Part shown: in pieces, positions 26,171 to 34,444 of the stretch
Position numbering within the stretch: the first letter of the stretch is position 1
How the letters are laid out: each line of letters opens with the position of its first letter
Assembly (NCBI RefSeq): GCF_900109885.1
Contig: NZ_FOBS01000006.1
Coordinates: 1 to 64,000 of the forward strand
Reading direction: 5' to 3'
Source: Syntrophus gentianae
GTDB lineage: Bacteria > Desulfobacterota > Syntrophia > Syntrophales > Syntrophaceae
Length of the DNA: 64,000 nt
Notes under the pieces: model-generated
Database searches by the model: none
What the model saw: the letters and a program-made list of their open reading frames with translations, nothing else
Told to the model about the DNA's origin: nothing
Position numbers and translations under genes: made by a program

Positions 26171-27307
26171 ATGAATCTTCGCGATCGATGCCGTCAGCTC
26201 TGGAATGCCCCGGAGCCTCACAAGAACGGAAGCCCCTTTGCCCTTTTTCTTTCCATCCTGTCCCTTTTCTATCGTTCCGGGGTGGCCCTGCGGAACGCTC
26301 TTTATGACCGAGGATTCTCCAAGTCCTTCCGATTGCCCTGCAAGGTGATCAGCGTAGGGAATGTCACCGTGGGAGGCACCGGGAAAACGCCCGTGGTGGT
26401 CCTGCTGGCCCGGATGCTCAAGGAACACGGTTATCGTCCGGCCGTTCTGAGCCGGGGGTACGGCAGCAAAGGGGCGGCGCCGGTCAATATCGTCAGCGAC
26501 GGGGAATCGATTCTGCTGGGACCCCGGGAGGGGGGTGATGAGCCGGTTCTCATTGCCGAAAGTGTCCCGGGAATTCCCGTTCTGAGCGGACCGGACCGTT
26601 ACCTGACGGGAAAGACCGCCCTTTCGCGTTTGGATGCCGATGTGCTGATCCTCGATGATGGCTTTCAGCATCGCCGTCTGTTTCGAGATCTTAATATCGT
26701 GCTGCTGGATGTCGACCGGCCCTGGGGCAACGGTTTTCTTCTGCCGAGAGGGCCGCTGCGCGAACCACCGGCCGGGGCCCTGAAACGGGCGGACCTCCTG
26801 ATTCGGACGGGGGAAGGAAAAGAGGGGAATCGTGGGGAAATCCCCGGATATTTCAACGACGTCCCGGGGTCAGAAAGAACGTTATTGGGTTCCCTGCCGG
26901 TTTTCCGAGGGACGCATCAGCCCCGTGCCCTCATTTCCCGGCATCGGGGGCAGGAAATGGAACCCCGAGATCTCAAGGGGAAGCGAATCTGTGCCTTTGC
27001 CGGAATCGGCACCCCGGAGCGCTTCCGCAAAACGCTGGAATCCCTAGGGGCAGAAATTACCGCCTTTCTATCTTTTCCGGATCATCATCGCTATTCTCCC
27101 TCCGATCTCGATTTTCTTGAACAAGAAGCGAAAAAAGCCCATGCGGAGATGATCGTGACCACGGAAAAGGATGAGATCAAATTGATGTCTCTGGATTTGC
27201 CTGCCATGCCCTGCTATTCTCTCCGTATCGAGATGAACATCGATCCCCGGGAGGACTTTGAACGGTTGATCCTGGGGATGCTGAAGAAAAATCAGGCAAA
27301 GACCTGA
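26171..27307 (+). CDS. lpxK: Tetraacyldisaccharide 4'-kinase LpxK
   Basis: 378 aa. An N-terminal membrane-anchoring segment precedes the P-loop SVGNVTVGGTGKTPVVVLLA (about 60-79). LILDDGFQHRRLFRDLNIVL carries the catalytic Asp and the conserved DDGFQH. TTEKDEIKL near the C-terminus is the usual nucleotide-contact motif. It phosphorylates the lipid A disaccharide at 4'. It ends the envelope operon; queC converges from the other strand with nine bases between stops. Confidence 0.95.
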   Translation: MNLRDRCRQLWNAPEPHKNGSPFALFLSILSLFYRSGVALRNALYDRGFSKSFRLPCKVISVGNVTVGGTGKTPVVVLLARMLKEHGYRPAVLSRGYGSKGAAPVNIVSDGESILLGPREGGDEPVLIAESVPGIPVLSGPDRYLTGKTALSRLDADVLILDDGFQHRRLFRDLNIVLLDVDRPWGNGFLLPRGPLREPPAGALKRADLLIRTGEGKEGNRGEIPGYFNDVPGSERTLLGSLPVFRGTHQPRALISRHRGQEMEPRDLKGKRICAFAGIGTPERFRKTLESLGAEITAFLSFPDHHRYSPSDLDFLEQEAKKAHAEMIVTTEKDEIKLMSLDLPAMPCYSLRIEMNIDPREDFERLILGMLKKNQAKT

Positions 27308-27316
27308 GATCGTCAG

Positions 27317-28015
27317 TTACCTTCCCGAAAATGCCGGGTCTTCGAAACCCGCCTCCCGGAATCCCTTCAGGCGCAAATGGCAGCTGTCGCATTGGCCGCA
27401 GGCCCTTCCATCCGGCAGGGGGTCGTAGCAGGTGTGCGTCATTCCATAGTCCACGCCCAGGGCCATCCCTTTTCGAATGATGTCCGCCTTGGAGAGCAGG
27501 ATCAGCGGGGTGCGGATTTTCAGCCGCACTTTGCCTTCCACGCATGCCTTGGTGGCGAGATTGGCCATGGTTTCGAAGGCCGCGATATATTCGGGACGGC
27601 AGTCGGGATAGCCGCTGTAATCCACGGCATTGACCCCGATAAAGATCTCCGCGATCTCCAGGACCTCGGCCCATGCCAGGGCATAGGACAGAAAGATGGT
27701 GTTTCTGGCGGGGACGTACGTTACGGGAATCCCCTCCGCTTCTCCTTCCTCGAGAGAGTCTCTTTTCGGAACCTCCAGAGATCCGGTGAGGGCCGATCCT
27801 CCGATGATGCTCAAATCAAGAGAAACGATCAGGTGCTCCTTTGCACCCAATGCAGCGGCGAGGCGCCGGGCCGCCTCGAGCTCGATGGCATGGCGCTGAC
27901 CATATTGGAAGGTGAGGGCGTAAAGTTCATAGCCTTCCGCCCTGGCAATCGCCATCGTCGTGGCGGAATCCAACCCGCCGCTGAGCAGGACAACGGCCTT
28001 TTTCTGTTCGTTCAT
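27317..28015 (-). CDS. queC: 7-cyano-7-deazaguanine (preQ0) synthase QueC
   Basis: 232 aa from ATG 28015, preceded by GAGG; an upstream in-frame reading adds 38 residues without conservation. The PP-loop [17 protein letters not shown] is at residues 7-23. The zinc site lies in [20 protein letters not shown] (about 202-221). QueC converts 7-carboxy-7-deazaguanine to preQ0 with ATP and ammonia. It is the third gene of the minus-strand queD-queE-queC set. Confidence 0.95.
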   Translation of the reverse strand: MNEQKKAVVLLSGGLDSATTMAIARAEGYELYALTFQYGQRHAIELEAARRLAAALGAKEHLIVSLDLSIIGGSALTGSLEVPKRDSLEEGEAEGIPVTYVPARNTIFLSYALAWAEVLEIAEIFIGVNAVDYSGYPDCRPEYIAAFETMANLATKACVEGKVRLKIRTPLILLSKADIIRKGMALGVDYGMTHTCYDPLPDGRACGQCDSCHLRLKGFREAGFEDPAFSGR

Positions 28016-28044
28016 AGAAAATTCCTCGATTTTTGACTTTTTTG

Positions 28045-28692
28045 TCAGACGCCCCGGGCATCCCGTCCCCAGAGGATCTTGTGGAGCTGAAGCTGGAGGC
28101 GGACCGAAAGATGATCGTCGAGAATCCATTGGACGAGCAATTTCGGATCCAGGCGCTCGGGAACGGGGGACAGGAGCGGCGGATGCAGGGTTCTCGCGGC
28201 CAGGCTCCGGGAAAGGAGAATCTCCCGGGCAAATTCATAATCGTTGCGCTCGCCAAGGACAAACTTGATTTCGTCCCGCTCCGTAAGATCGTCCAGGATG
28301 CTGTAATCGTTCCTATGGCTTTCGCCGCTCGAGGGGCATTTGATGTCCACGATGCGGACGCAGCGGCTGTCAATCGTCCTAATGGGCAGAGATCCATTGG
28401 TCTCCAGCAGGACATCATACCCTTTGTCCAACAGGTTCCGAATCAGGGCAGGCGTTTCCTCCTGGAGCAGGGGTTCCCCTCCCGTGATTTCCACCAGTCG
28501 GCATTGATAAGATGAAATCCGGTCAAGTATGCCGGAAAGATCCCAATGGGTCCCTTCCTCGTAGGCATAGCGGGTATCGCAGTAGGAGCAGCGGAGATTA
28601 CAGCCGGTCAACCGTACCAGAACGCAGGGCATGCCGATAAAGGAGGACTCTCCCTGGATGCTGTAAAAGATCTCGTTGACCTTCAGGGGCAC
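28045..28692 (-). CDS. queE: 7-carboxy-7-deazaguanine synthase QueE
   Basis: 215 aa radical SAM enzyme. The start [20 protein letters not shown] is diagnostic. The cluster-binding motif is [10 protein letters not shown] (about 31-40) and the SAM contact [11 protein letters not shown] follows (about 67-77). It rearranges carboxy-tetrahydropterin to carboxydeazaguanine. The gene begins one base after the queD stop, so it is translationally coupled. A non-canonical insertion or split seen in some QueE proteins is not evident. Confidence 0.95.
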   Translation of the reverse strand: MPLKVNEIFYSIQGESSFIGMPCVLVRLTGCNLRCSYCDTRYAYEEGTHWDLSGILDRISSYQCRLVEITGGEPLLQEETPALIRNLLDKGYDVLLETNGSLPIRTIDSRCVRIVDIKCPSSGESHRNDYSILDDLTERDEIKFVLGERNDYEFAREILLSRSLAARTLHPPLLSPVPERLDPKLLVQWILDDHLSVRLQLQLHKILWGRDARGV

Positions 28693-28693
28693 G

Positions 28694-29074
28694 TCAGATC
28701 TCCCGGTAGGTAGCGCTGCTGGTCGGTGTTTCGGAAACCCGGACCCGGGAGACCCGAACCGTTTCCGTATTCAGCTTCCGGCTCAGTTCCGAATAGAGGT
28801 AGCGGGCGATGTTTTCCGATGAGGGGTTGATGTCCTGAAAAGGCGGCAGTTCGTTCAGGTTGATATGGTCCAGGCGGTGCAGCGCCTCTCGAACCGACTC
28901 CTTCACTTCCCGGAAGTCGATGCCGATCCCGATTTCATTCAACTCCTTGCATTCGACGGTCACTCGAACGGCCCAGTTATGGCCATGCAGGTGTTCACAG
29001 TTCCCAGGATAATCCCGCAGCGCATGGGCGGAGGAAAAGTGTTCTTCAACGCTTATTTCAAAAATGCCAGGCAT
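28694..29074 (-). CDS. queD: 6-carboxytetrahydropterin synthase QueD
   Basis: 126 aa. The zinc-binding histidines lie in FSSAHAL (about 13-19) and CEHLHGHNWAVRVTVE (about 27-42). The catalytic DFREVK and LDHINLNELPPF motifs are present. It converts dihydroneopterin triphosphate to 6-carboxytetrahydropterin, the start of queuosine/preQ0 synthesis. An AGGAG lies before the ATG. No preQ1 riboswitch is visible in the 45-base upstream gap, which instead holds an AT-rich TATAAT-containing stretch. Confidence 0.93.
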   Translation of the reverse strand: MPGIFEISVEEHFSSAHALRDYPGNCEHLHGHNWAVRVTVECKELNEIGIGIDFREVKESVREALHRLDHINLNELPPFQDINPSSENIARYLYSELSRKLNTETVRVSRVRVSETPTSSATYREI

Positions 29075-29119
29075 AAACGCTCCTTGTTGATCCGTATCTG
29101 CTTTATTTCATTATAATTA

Positions 29120-29440
29120 TTATAATCTGTTCAGGAGGATGTCTTCGACATTTTGCCTCGAATCGATAACCGACAAAACATAGACTGTTGTATCGGTTAT
29201 TCTATAGACAATTCGCCAAGGACCTTCGATTAACTCTCGGTAGACATTTATCCCATGAGATTGAAGTTCGGGAATGATCCGACCTCGTTCGGGAAAAGTA
29301 TAAAGACTGGAAGCACTTTGTCTAATTTTCCTGAGTACATGCAAGGCATTGCCTGGGCTTTTAATCGCGATATAGTTGATTATCTGTTTTAAATCAACCT
29401 GTGCAACAGATACCCATTCAACCTTGTATTTCTTATTCAT
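29120..29440 (-). CDS. RelE/ParE family toxin
   Basis: 106 aa. The pattern VEWVSVAQVDLKQIINYIA at the N-terminus and YRELIEGPWRIVYRITDTTVYVL near the C-terminus match ParE/RelE toxins, with the Arg of the family's PWRIVYRI segment. Its start overlaps the antitoxin gene by eight bases, the usual arrangement. RelE toxins cut mRNA at the ribosome while ParE toxins poison gyrase; the class cannot be told apart here. Confidence 0.88.
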   Translation of the reverse strand: MNKKYKVEWVSVAQVDLKQIINYIAIKSPGNALHVLRKIRQSASSLYTFPERGRIIPELQSHGINVYRELIEGPWRIVYRITDTTVYVLSVIDSRQNVEDILLNRL

Positions 29441-29717
29441 TTAGACTTTCATTCAAGGAGTCTTCGATTTCTTTGAATACGCGTTCTTGTCGTTTCGTTC
29501 GTCCACATCGAATGTCAGCCTCTCCCTGTGAAATAAGTTTCAATATGCCGATGGCATTACGCATGTTTTCATAACTCTCAGGATCTTGCAAAACAGCACG
29601 CGGCTCTCCATTTTGGGTGATAATCACAGGTCGATGTGTTTCATTGATTTGATTGAGTAAATCTGCAGCCTTGGATTTTAGATAAGTGACTGGTTTGATG
29701 TCGTTTATTATATTCAT
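29433..29717 (-). CDS. Phd/YefM family antitoxin
   Basis: 94 aa. The N-terminal DNA-binding part reads YLKSKAADLLNQINETHRPVIITQNGEPRAVL, typical of Phd/YefM. The acidic and basic C-terminal tail would bind the toxin. It precedes the toxin gene with an eight-base overlap. The pair most likely represses its own promoter; a TTGACA and an imperfect inverted repeat lie just upstream. Confidence 0.88.
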   Translation of the reverse strand: MNIINDIKPVTYLKSKAADLLNQINETHRPVIITQNGEPRAVLQDPESYENMRNAIGILKLISQGEADIRCGRTKRQERVFKEIEDSLNESLNE

Positions 29718-29738
29718 GGTATTTACCTCAGGTTCTTA

Positions 29739-29767
29739 AACGGTACCATATTCAGACCGGTTGTCAA
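29739..29767 (-). promoter_or_regulatory. Candidate toxin-antitoxin promoter and operator
   Basis: On the minus strand a perfect -35 TTGACA (29767-29762) lies about 45 bases before the antitoxin ATG, with only a weak -10. The stretch AACGGTACC-N7-GACCGGTT (29739-29762) overlaps it and forms an imperfect inverted repeat, a sensible site for autorepression by the antitoxin. Confidence 0.4.
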
Positions 29768-29946
29768 GTTCTTTCCGAGGCCAAAGCCAGGCATAAGTGG
29801 GAGTTACCCTCCAGGGATACGATCCGCTTCATGCCGTTGTGTATGCACTACACGGATGTGAGGAGAACTTGCGAGTTGCAAAAGTCCCCTGGATGCGGTT
29901 CTGGCGAAATGGGCGGCAATCCTGAAACAATAGCCCCCTGTCTCAA

Positions 29947-30147
29947 TCAATCATTTTCATAGAAGTCATCAAAATCATCTCCCATCATATTGCTTGCCAA
30001 ATTTAGAAAAACGCCCAGGGATTCCGTCAGATTTTTCACAACCTGGCTGTGCATGACTTTTTCTTCAACGGTCTTAGCCTTTGACATGGCTTTTAACGCA
30101 GCATTCAATTCTTTTATTAAGTTGTCCATGAGTTGGTCCGGATTCAC
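29947..30147 (-). CDS. Small protein of unknown function
   Basis: 66 aa, starting at GTG 30147 with a strong AAAGGAGG at 30157-30164. It is helical and acidic at the C-terminus (GDDFDDFYEND), with LMDNLIKELNAALKAMSKAKTVEEKV as the main helix. No recognised domain. It begins 15 bases after the FKBP gene stop on the same strand, so it is probably cotranscribed with the isomerase. Confidence 0.65.
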   Translation of the reverse strand: MNPDQLMDNLIKELNAALKAMSKAKTVEEKVMHSQVVKNLTESLGVFLNLASNMMGDDFDDFYEND

Positions 30148-30162
30148 GAAAAAATACCTCCT

Positions 30163-30861
30163 TTATTTCTTGATTGAAATCAGCTCGACGGTGAAAATCA
30201 GGACCGCCTCCGGTCCGATGGTATCCCCTGCGCCTCTCTCGCCGTAAGCAAGATTGGAGGGTATGTAAAGCTCATATGTTCCTCCCGGCTTCATGAGCTG
30301 CAGACCTTCCGTCCATCCCCGGATGACGCCGGAAAGAGGAAACGTCGACGGTTCGTTGCGCCTGTAGGAACTGTCGAATTCCGTCCCGTCGATCAGCGTG
30401 CCTCGGTAGTGGACGGTTACGGTATCGCTTGATTTCGGATTTTCGCCTTTGCCTTCCTGAATGACTTTGTACTGCAGTCCGCTCGGCGTGACTTTTACGC
30501 CTTCCTTGAGCTTGTTTTTCGCGAGGAATTCCGTCCCTTCCTTTTTATTTTTGGCTGCCGCCTTTTCGGCCGATTCCCTTTGCCTGTTCTGAAGTTCCTG
30601 TCGGAGAGTCATCATGGCCTCAGCCATCTCCTTGTCTGTCAATGACTTGGGGGAACCGGCCAGGGCATCGGTCATTCCCTGTAAAAAGGCATTCGGGTTG
30701 ATGTCGATGGACTTCTGTTTGAAATCATTCCCGATGTTGCAGCCGATGGCATAGCTGACCTTGTCCTTCTGGGTTTTTAAAACCACCTTGTCCGCCGACC
30801 AAGCGGGCAAAGCCGTGAACAGAAAAAATACAAGTGCGGCCGCTGCAGATTCCTTCTTCAT
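30163..30861 (-). CDS. FKBP-type peptidyl-prolyl isomerase, Mip/FkpA-like
   Basis: 232 aa. A signal peptide ends LPAWSADK. Residues about 30-110 are the helical dimerisation domain (KVSYAIGCNIGNDFKQKSI, MTDALAGSPKSL). The FKBP domain (about 120-230) contains DTVTVHYRGTLIDGTEFDSS, GVIRGWTEGLQLMKPGG and YELYIPSNLAYGERG. This order is that of periplasmic FkpA/Mip proteins, which fold envelope proteins. An AGGAGGAATC site precedes the ATG. Confidence 0.93.
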   Translation of the reverse strand: MKKESAAAALVFFLFTALPAWSADKVVLKTQKDKVSYAIGCNIGNDFKQKSIDINPNAFLQGMTDALAGSPKSLTDKEMAEAMMTLRQELQNRQRESAEKAAAKNKKEGTEFLAKNKLKEGVKVTPSGLQYKVIQEGKGENPKSSDTVTVHYRGTLIDGTEFDSSYRRNEPSTFPLSGVIRGWTEGLQLMKPGGTYELYIPSNLAYGERGAGDTIGPEAVLIFTVELISIKK

Positions 30862-30907
30862 GATTCCTCCTTATTCTTGTCTGGTATGGTGTCTTTTCTT
30901 ATGCAAA

Positions 30908-33526
30908 TCAGGCATCAAGGGAAAGGATGACCTTCGATACGCCATCGGGCTCGGGCTTTACCTGGAATCCCAATTTCCGGCATAAGCCAAGCATCTTCTC
31001 GTTCTCGCTCAACACAAGCCCCTCGATCTCCTTGAGGTGCTTATCCTGGGCTATGCCGATCAGGATGTCAATCAGTTTGGCTCCCAGTCCCATGCCATGG
31101 TACTCATCATGAACCAGGATGGCGAACTCGCCTTTCCCGGTATCCGGGTGATGGATGAGTCGGCTTCCTCCGATCATCCACTTTTTCCCGCCGTCCCTGA
31201 TTTCGGCGAGGATGGCTATTTCCCGGTCATAGTCCATGTTGCAGGATCGCAGGACGAGGTCGTCGGTTATATCCCGGACGCCGAAATATCTGTTCCGCAG
31301 CGCCTCCTCCGAAAGTGTGGCGAGCATCTCCTGGGACATGAGCTTGTCCTCCGGGCGGATAGGCCGCAGCAGGACTTCCGTTCCATTGGGAAGGTTCCAC
31401 GTCGTTACATAGTGTGAGGGATAAGGGGTGATCACGAGGTGCGGATACAGCGTGGAGTCATCGTAGGCGCGGGCAAGAGTGACGCGCACATCCCCGGCGA
31501 GCACATCTGAATTCCCAACCCACAGGACGAGTTCCATGCTTTCAATTTCGGAGAAATCGACAACCAGGTTCGAAAAGCTCAGGAGGGTATCCTCAAGCCG
31601 GGAAAGGGCCTGCTGGCCCACATAGTTATTCTTAAGAACGGGATAGATTCCCACTCCTTCAAGAAGACGCCGGGCAAGGGTCTGGTTGAGGGGCGGCAGG
31701 CCTATGCATGCATCCTCGGAGCCGCCGATGCCCGGGCTGATCGCCAGGACAGTGAGGAACTCCGGGTCTCTTCTCGATTCGAGTTTCAGTCTGTGGGCGT
31801 TCGGGGGCGGCTGCTTCTGAAGGATGATCTCCACGTCCTCTACGCTGGACCTCTGCCTCGCCTTTCGGCACGCGTCGTCAACGTCCTCTGAGACGGTCAG
31901 GGGAATCACCTGTTCTTCTATCTCCCCATGAAGCGGGCGTATTTTGAGGAACAAGGGGAGACCAACTTTCTGGATTTCCCGGCGAAGCGAGTCGATATTC
32001 GTTACAATGGCCGTCCTGAGGGTACGAATTCGATAGTTCTTGAGGAGGTCGAGGGCGTGTTGGCCGGTTAGGGTATTCTTCTTTTCTTTTATGGCCTTCC
32101 GGACAACCGTCTTCAAAAAATTCAGGAGGGGAGCGCCGGTCGATATCACCTCCGTGGGCGTCTCATAGATCAGTTGGATGTTTCTGTGATACCTGTACAT
32201 GTAAAGGTAGGTCTTTACCGCTTCTTCCGGTGTCGCGCAGGCAGGAATGTTGTTGTGCAGGAGGATGCGACGTCCCTCGGCGGCGCGCGCCCCTCCGACC
32301 CAGGTGACAAGAATCGGCTTTTCCGTCTTCCGGGACTTCTGGATGATGGCTTGAGCGAGATCCATTGCGCCGGCAAAAACCCGCGGCGTATAGATCACCA
32401 GGATGCCGTCCACCCCTTCATCGCCGAGGCATACATCCAGAGTGTTCATATATCGTCTGGCATCCGACTCTCCCCCCATGTCGACAGGATCATCCCGGCG
32501 CCACTGGTCGGGAAGGAAAACATCTCGCTTGTCGATCTTGCTGCTGGAGATGGTCGCAAGCGTTCCTCCCAGCTGGGTCAGCGTATCCGTGGCCATGATC
32601 CCCATATCCCCGGCATTTGTAATGACGGCGAGTCTTGGCCCTCTGGGCAGGTGGCGCGAGTCCAGGACCTTCGCCATATTGAAGAGATCCATCACCTCTG
32701 CGACTCTCACGATGCCGACTCTGCGGAAAACGGCATCATAGACATGGTCGTTTCCCGTCTGCTTCCCAGCATGCCTTTCGATAAAAGAAGTTCCGGCTTT
32801 CGACCGGCCCGGTTTAAGAACGACAATGGGCTTGCTCAACGCAAAGCCGCGTGCCGCGCTGATGAACCGTTTTGCGTCTCCCACCGTTTCCATATAAATC
32901 ATGAGGCTTCTCGTGCTGTAGTGATAAGTCAGAAAATCGATGAGATCCCCGTATCCCACGTCTATCCGGGAACCCAGGGATGCGAACATGCTGAAGCCTA
33001 TGCCCATCGTGTCGCCCCAGTCGAGGATTGCATCGCCGAGGACCGGGGCTATGAGGGCGATGTTGCCGGGTTTGGGATTTGTCTTGAGGAATGTGGCGTT
33101 GAGCCCATTATGGGGAAGGATCACCCCCAGGGAGTTGGGGCCGATTGTTCTCATGCCGAATTTCTTGCGAACAGCGAGAATCTTCTCCGTCAGTTCTTTT
33201 ATTTCCGCCTCTTTGAAATCTGAGGAAAGGATGATGGCGACGGACACCCCGGCCTCTCCGCATTCCTCGATGATGCCGGGGACGGTAGGCGCAGGGGTTA
33301 CGATGACGGCCAGGCTGACGCGGGAGGGTACATCCCTGATAGAGGGGAAGCAAGGGACTCCGAGGATGGTTTTTCTATGGGGATTCACCGGATAGAGAGG
33401 ACGGTTCGTCGTCCGGGAAAGGTTTGCCAGAACTGTTCTGCCTACCGAGTTCTCTTTTTCCGTCGCGCCGATCAGGGCTACTGATTCAGGGTTCAGCATC
33501 TCTCTTAAACTGCCCATAAGCACCAT
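30908..33526 (-). CDS. ADP-forming acyl-CoA synthetase fused to GNAT acetyltransferase
   Basis: 872 aa. Order: CoA-binding domain (SVALIGATEKENSVGRTVL, about 14-32), succinyl-CoA-ligase-like domain with the His in ERHAGKQTGNDHVYDAVFRR (about 270), ATP-grasp domain (about 480-700, HALDLLKNYRIRTL), and a C-terminal GNAT domain (about 710-872; GKGEFAILVHDEYHGMGLGAKLID). Such fusions include protein lysine acetyltransferases of the Pat/PatZ type that silence acetyl-CoA synthetase, and true ADP-forming synthetases. The phospho-histidine position looks kept, so synthetase activity is possible. Both ends look complete. Confidence 0.88.
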   Translation of the reverse strand: MVLMGSLREMLNPESVALIGATEKENSVGRTVLANLSRTTNRPLYPVNPHRKTILGVPCFPSIRDVPSRVSLAVIVTPAPTVPGIIEECGEAGVSVAIILSSDFKEAEIKELTEKILAVRKKFGMRTIGPNSLGVILPHNGLNATFLKTNPKPGNIALIAPVLGDAILDWGDTMGIGFSMFASLGSRIDVGYGDLIDFLTYHYSTRSLMIYMETVGDAKRFISAARGFALSKPIVVLKPGRSKAGTSFIERHAGKQTGNDHVYDAVFRRVGIVRVAEVMDLFNMAKVLDSRHLPRGPRLAVITNAGDMGIMATDTLTQLGGTLATISSSKIDKRDVFLPDQWRRDDPVDMGGESDARRYMNTLDVCLGDEGVDGILVIYTPRVFAGAMDLAQAIIQKSRKTEKPILVTWVGGARAAEGRRILLHNNIPACATPEEAVKTYLYMYRYHRNIQLIYETPTEVISTGAPLLNFLKTVVRKAIKEKKNTLTGQHALDLLKNYRIRTLRTAIVTNIDSLRREIQKVGLPLFLKIRPLHGEIEEQVIPLTVSEDVDDACRKARQRSSVEDVEIILQKQPPPNAHRLKLESRRDPEFLTVLAISPGIGGSEDACIGLPPLNQTLARRLLEGVGIYPVLKNNYVGQQALSRLEDTLLSFSNLVVDFSEIESMELVLWVGNSDVLAGDVRVTLARAYDDSTLYPHLVITPYPSHYVTTWNLPNGTEVLLRPIRPEDKLMSQEMLATLSEEALRNRYFGVRDITDDLVLRSCNMDYDREIAILAEIRDGGKKWMIGGSRLIHHPDTGKGEFAILVHDEYHGMGLGAKLIDILIGIAQDKHLKEIEGLVLSENEKMLGLCRKLGFQVKPEPDGVSKVILSLDA

Positions 33527-33677
33527 CTTTCTGAGATCTTCTGCGTACTGGAAAACTTCGTATCATGATTTTTGTTGCAAATCTACAATGGCATTTAATT
33601 CCATGGATTTCTTTTCTGGAGGAAAAGAGGGGAACCTACAGGGTTTGAAACTTGAGGGGAAAATGCTGCACCGTTTG

Positions 33678-33717
33678 AAAAAAGCCTTTCCAGACCTTGG
33701 GTCTTTCACGACTCTGG
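33678..33717 (-). terminator. Probable terminator after the L,D-transpeptidase gene
   Basis: On the minus strand CCAGA (33717-33713) pairs with TCTGG (33694-33690) around an inner AGACC-CAA-GGTCT hairpin, followed by GGCTTTTTTC. It lies immediately downstream of the transpeptidase stop at 33731. Confidence 0.5.
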
Positions 33718-33730
33718 CAGGAAAGATTTT

Positions 33731-34282
33731 CTAGGGTTTGATCTCTATCGGGATTCCATCGGGGACCAGAGTCCAGATCTCTTCGATCTCGGTATTGGTT
33801 ACAGCGATACAGCCATGGGTCCAATCTATTCTTTGCAGTTTCCCCGGATCATCCAGTTCGTTTGGTAAACCGTGTATCATGACATTGGCCCCCGCTGAAA
33901 CGCCGAGGGCGCTTGCGTTCTTTACATCCTCCGGATTCGGATAGGAGATATGCAGCGATAGGTGGTACTGGCTGTTGGGATTCCGCCAGTCAAGATAATA
34001 GAGCCCTTCCGGTGTTTTCTGATCGCCTTCCCGTGTTTTCCGGCCCGAGGGATTTTTCCCCAGGGCCACCTGATACTTTTTCAGGACGGCGCCATTCTTC
34101 ATCAGCATCAAGGATCTTTCACTCTTAACCACAACGACTTTATCCGCCTTCAGCAGGTTTGCCTGTGCCGGATCCAGGCACAGCCAGAGGCTGGCCAGGA
34201 CATAAATCAGCGTGGTCACGCCGAACATGACCCGGAAATTTTTTTTAACCCTTGTCACGGTATCGCTCCTGAATTTCTTCAA
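33731..34282 (-). CDS. L,D-transpeptidase (YkuD family), membrane-anchored
   Basis: 183 aa. One N-terminal hydrophobic segment (about 19-40) anchors or exports the protein. The YkuD fold follows, with the catalytic triad region MIHGLPNEL and DWTHGCIAVTNTEIEEIW, where His and Cys of the HG-HGC pattern are intact. It would form 3-3 peptidoglycan cross-links or attach lipoproteins to the wall. The domain is close to the ErfK/YafK short type. The neighbouring genes give no further clue. Confidence 0.88.
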   Translation of the reverse strand: MKKFRSDTVTRVKKNFRVMFGVTTLIYVLASLWLCLDPAQANLLKADKVVVVKSERSLMLMKNGAVLKKYQVALGKNPSGRKTREGDQKTPEGLYYLDWRNPNSQYHLSLHISYPNPEDVKNASALGVSAGANVMIHGLPNELDDPGKLQRIDWTHGCIAVTNTEIEEIWTLVPDGIPIEIKP

Positions 34283-34444
34283 CCGAAGATGAAGTTCTTC
34301 ACACTTGAGCGATATTTACAGCAAAGGGCGTGCCTCGGCAGCCACCATGCCTGGAAAGGCTTCGGGCCAAATAAGACCCCGCTTTGCCGGGATTTCCGGA
34401 AGGGGGGATGTTATCGGCCTCCTTTCTTCTCCTGTCCTGAACGC

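Noticed and set aside
27308-27316. Terminator between lpxK and queC
   Set aside because: Only nine bases separate the stops and no stable hairpin with a T-run was found.
29797-29925. Small open reading frame of 42 codons upstream of the toxin-antitoxin genes (GTG start)
   Set aside because: It has no ribosome-binding site and no recognisable family; it may be a decayed gene end but cannot be supported.
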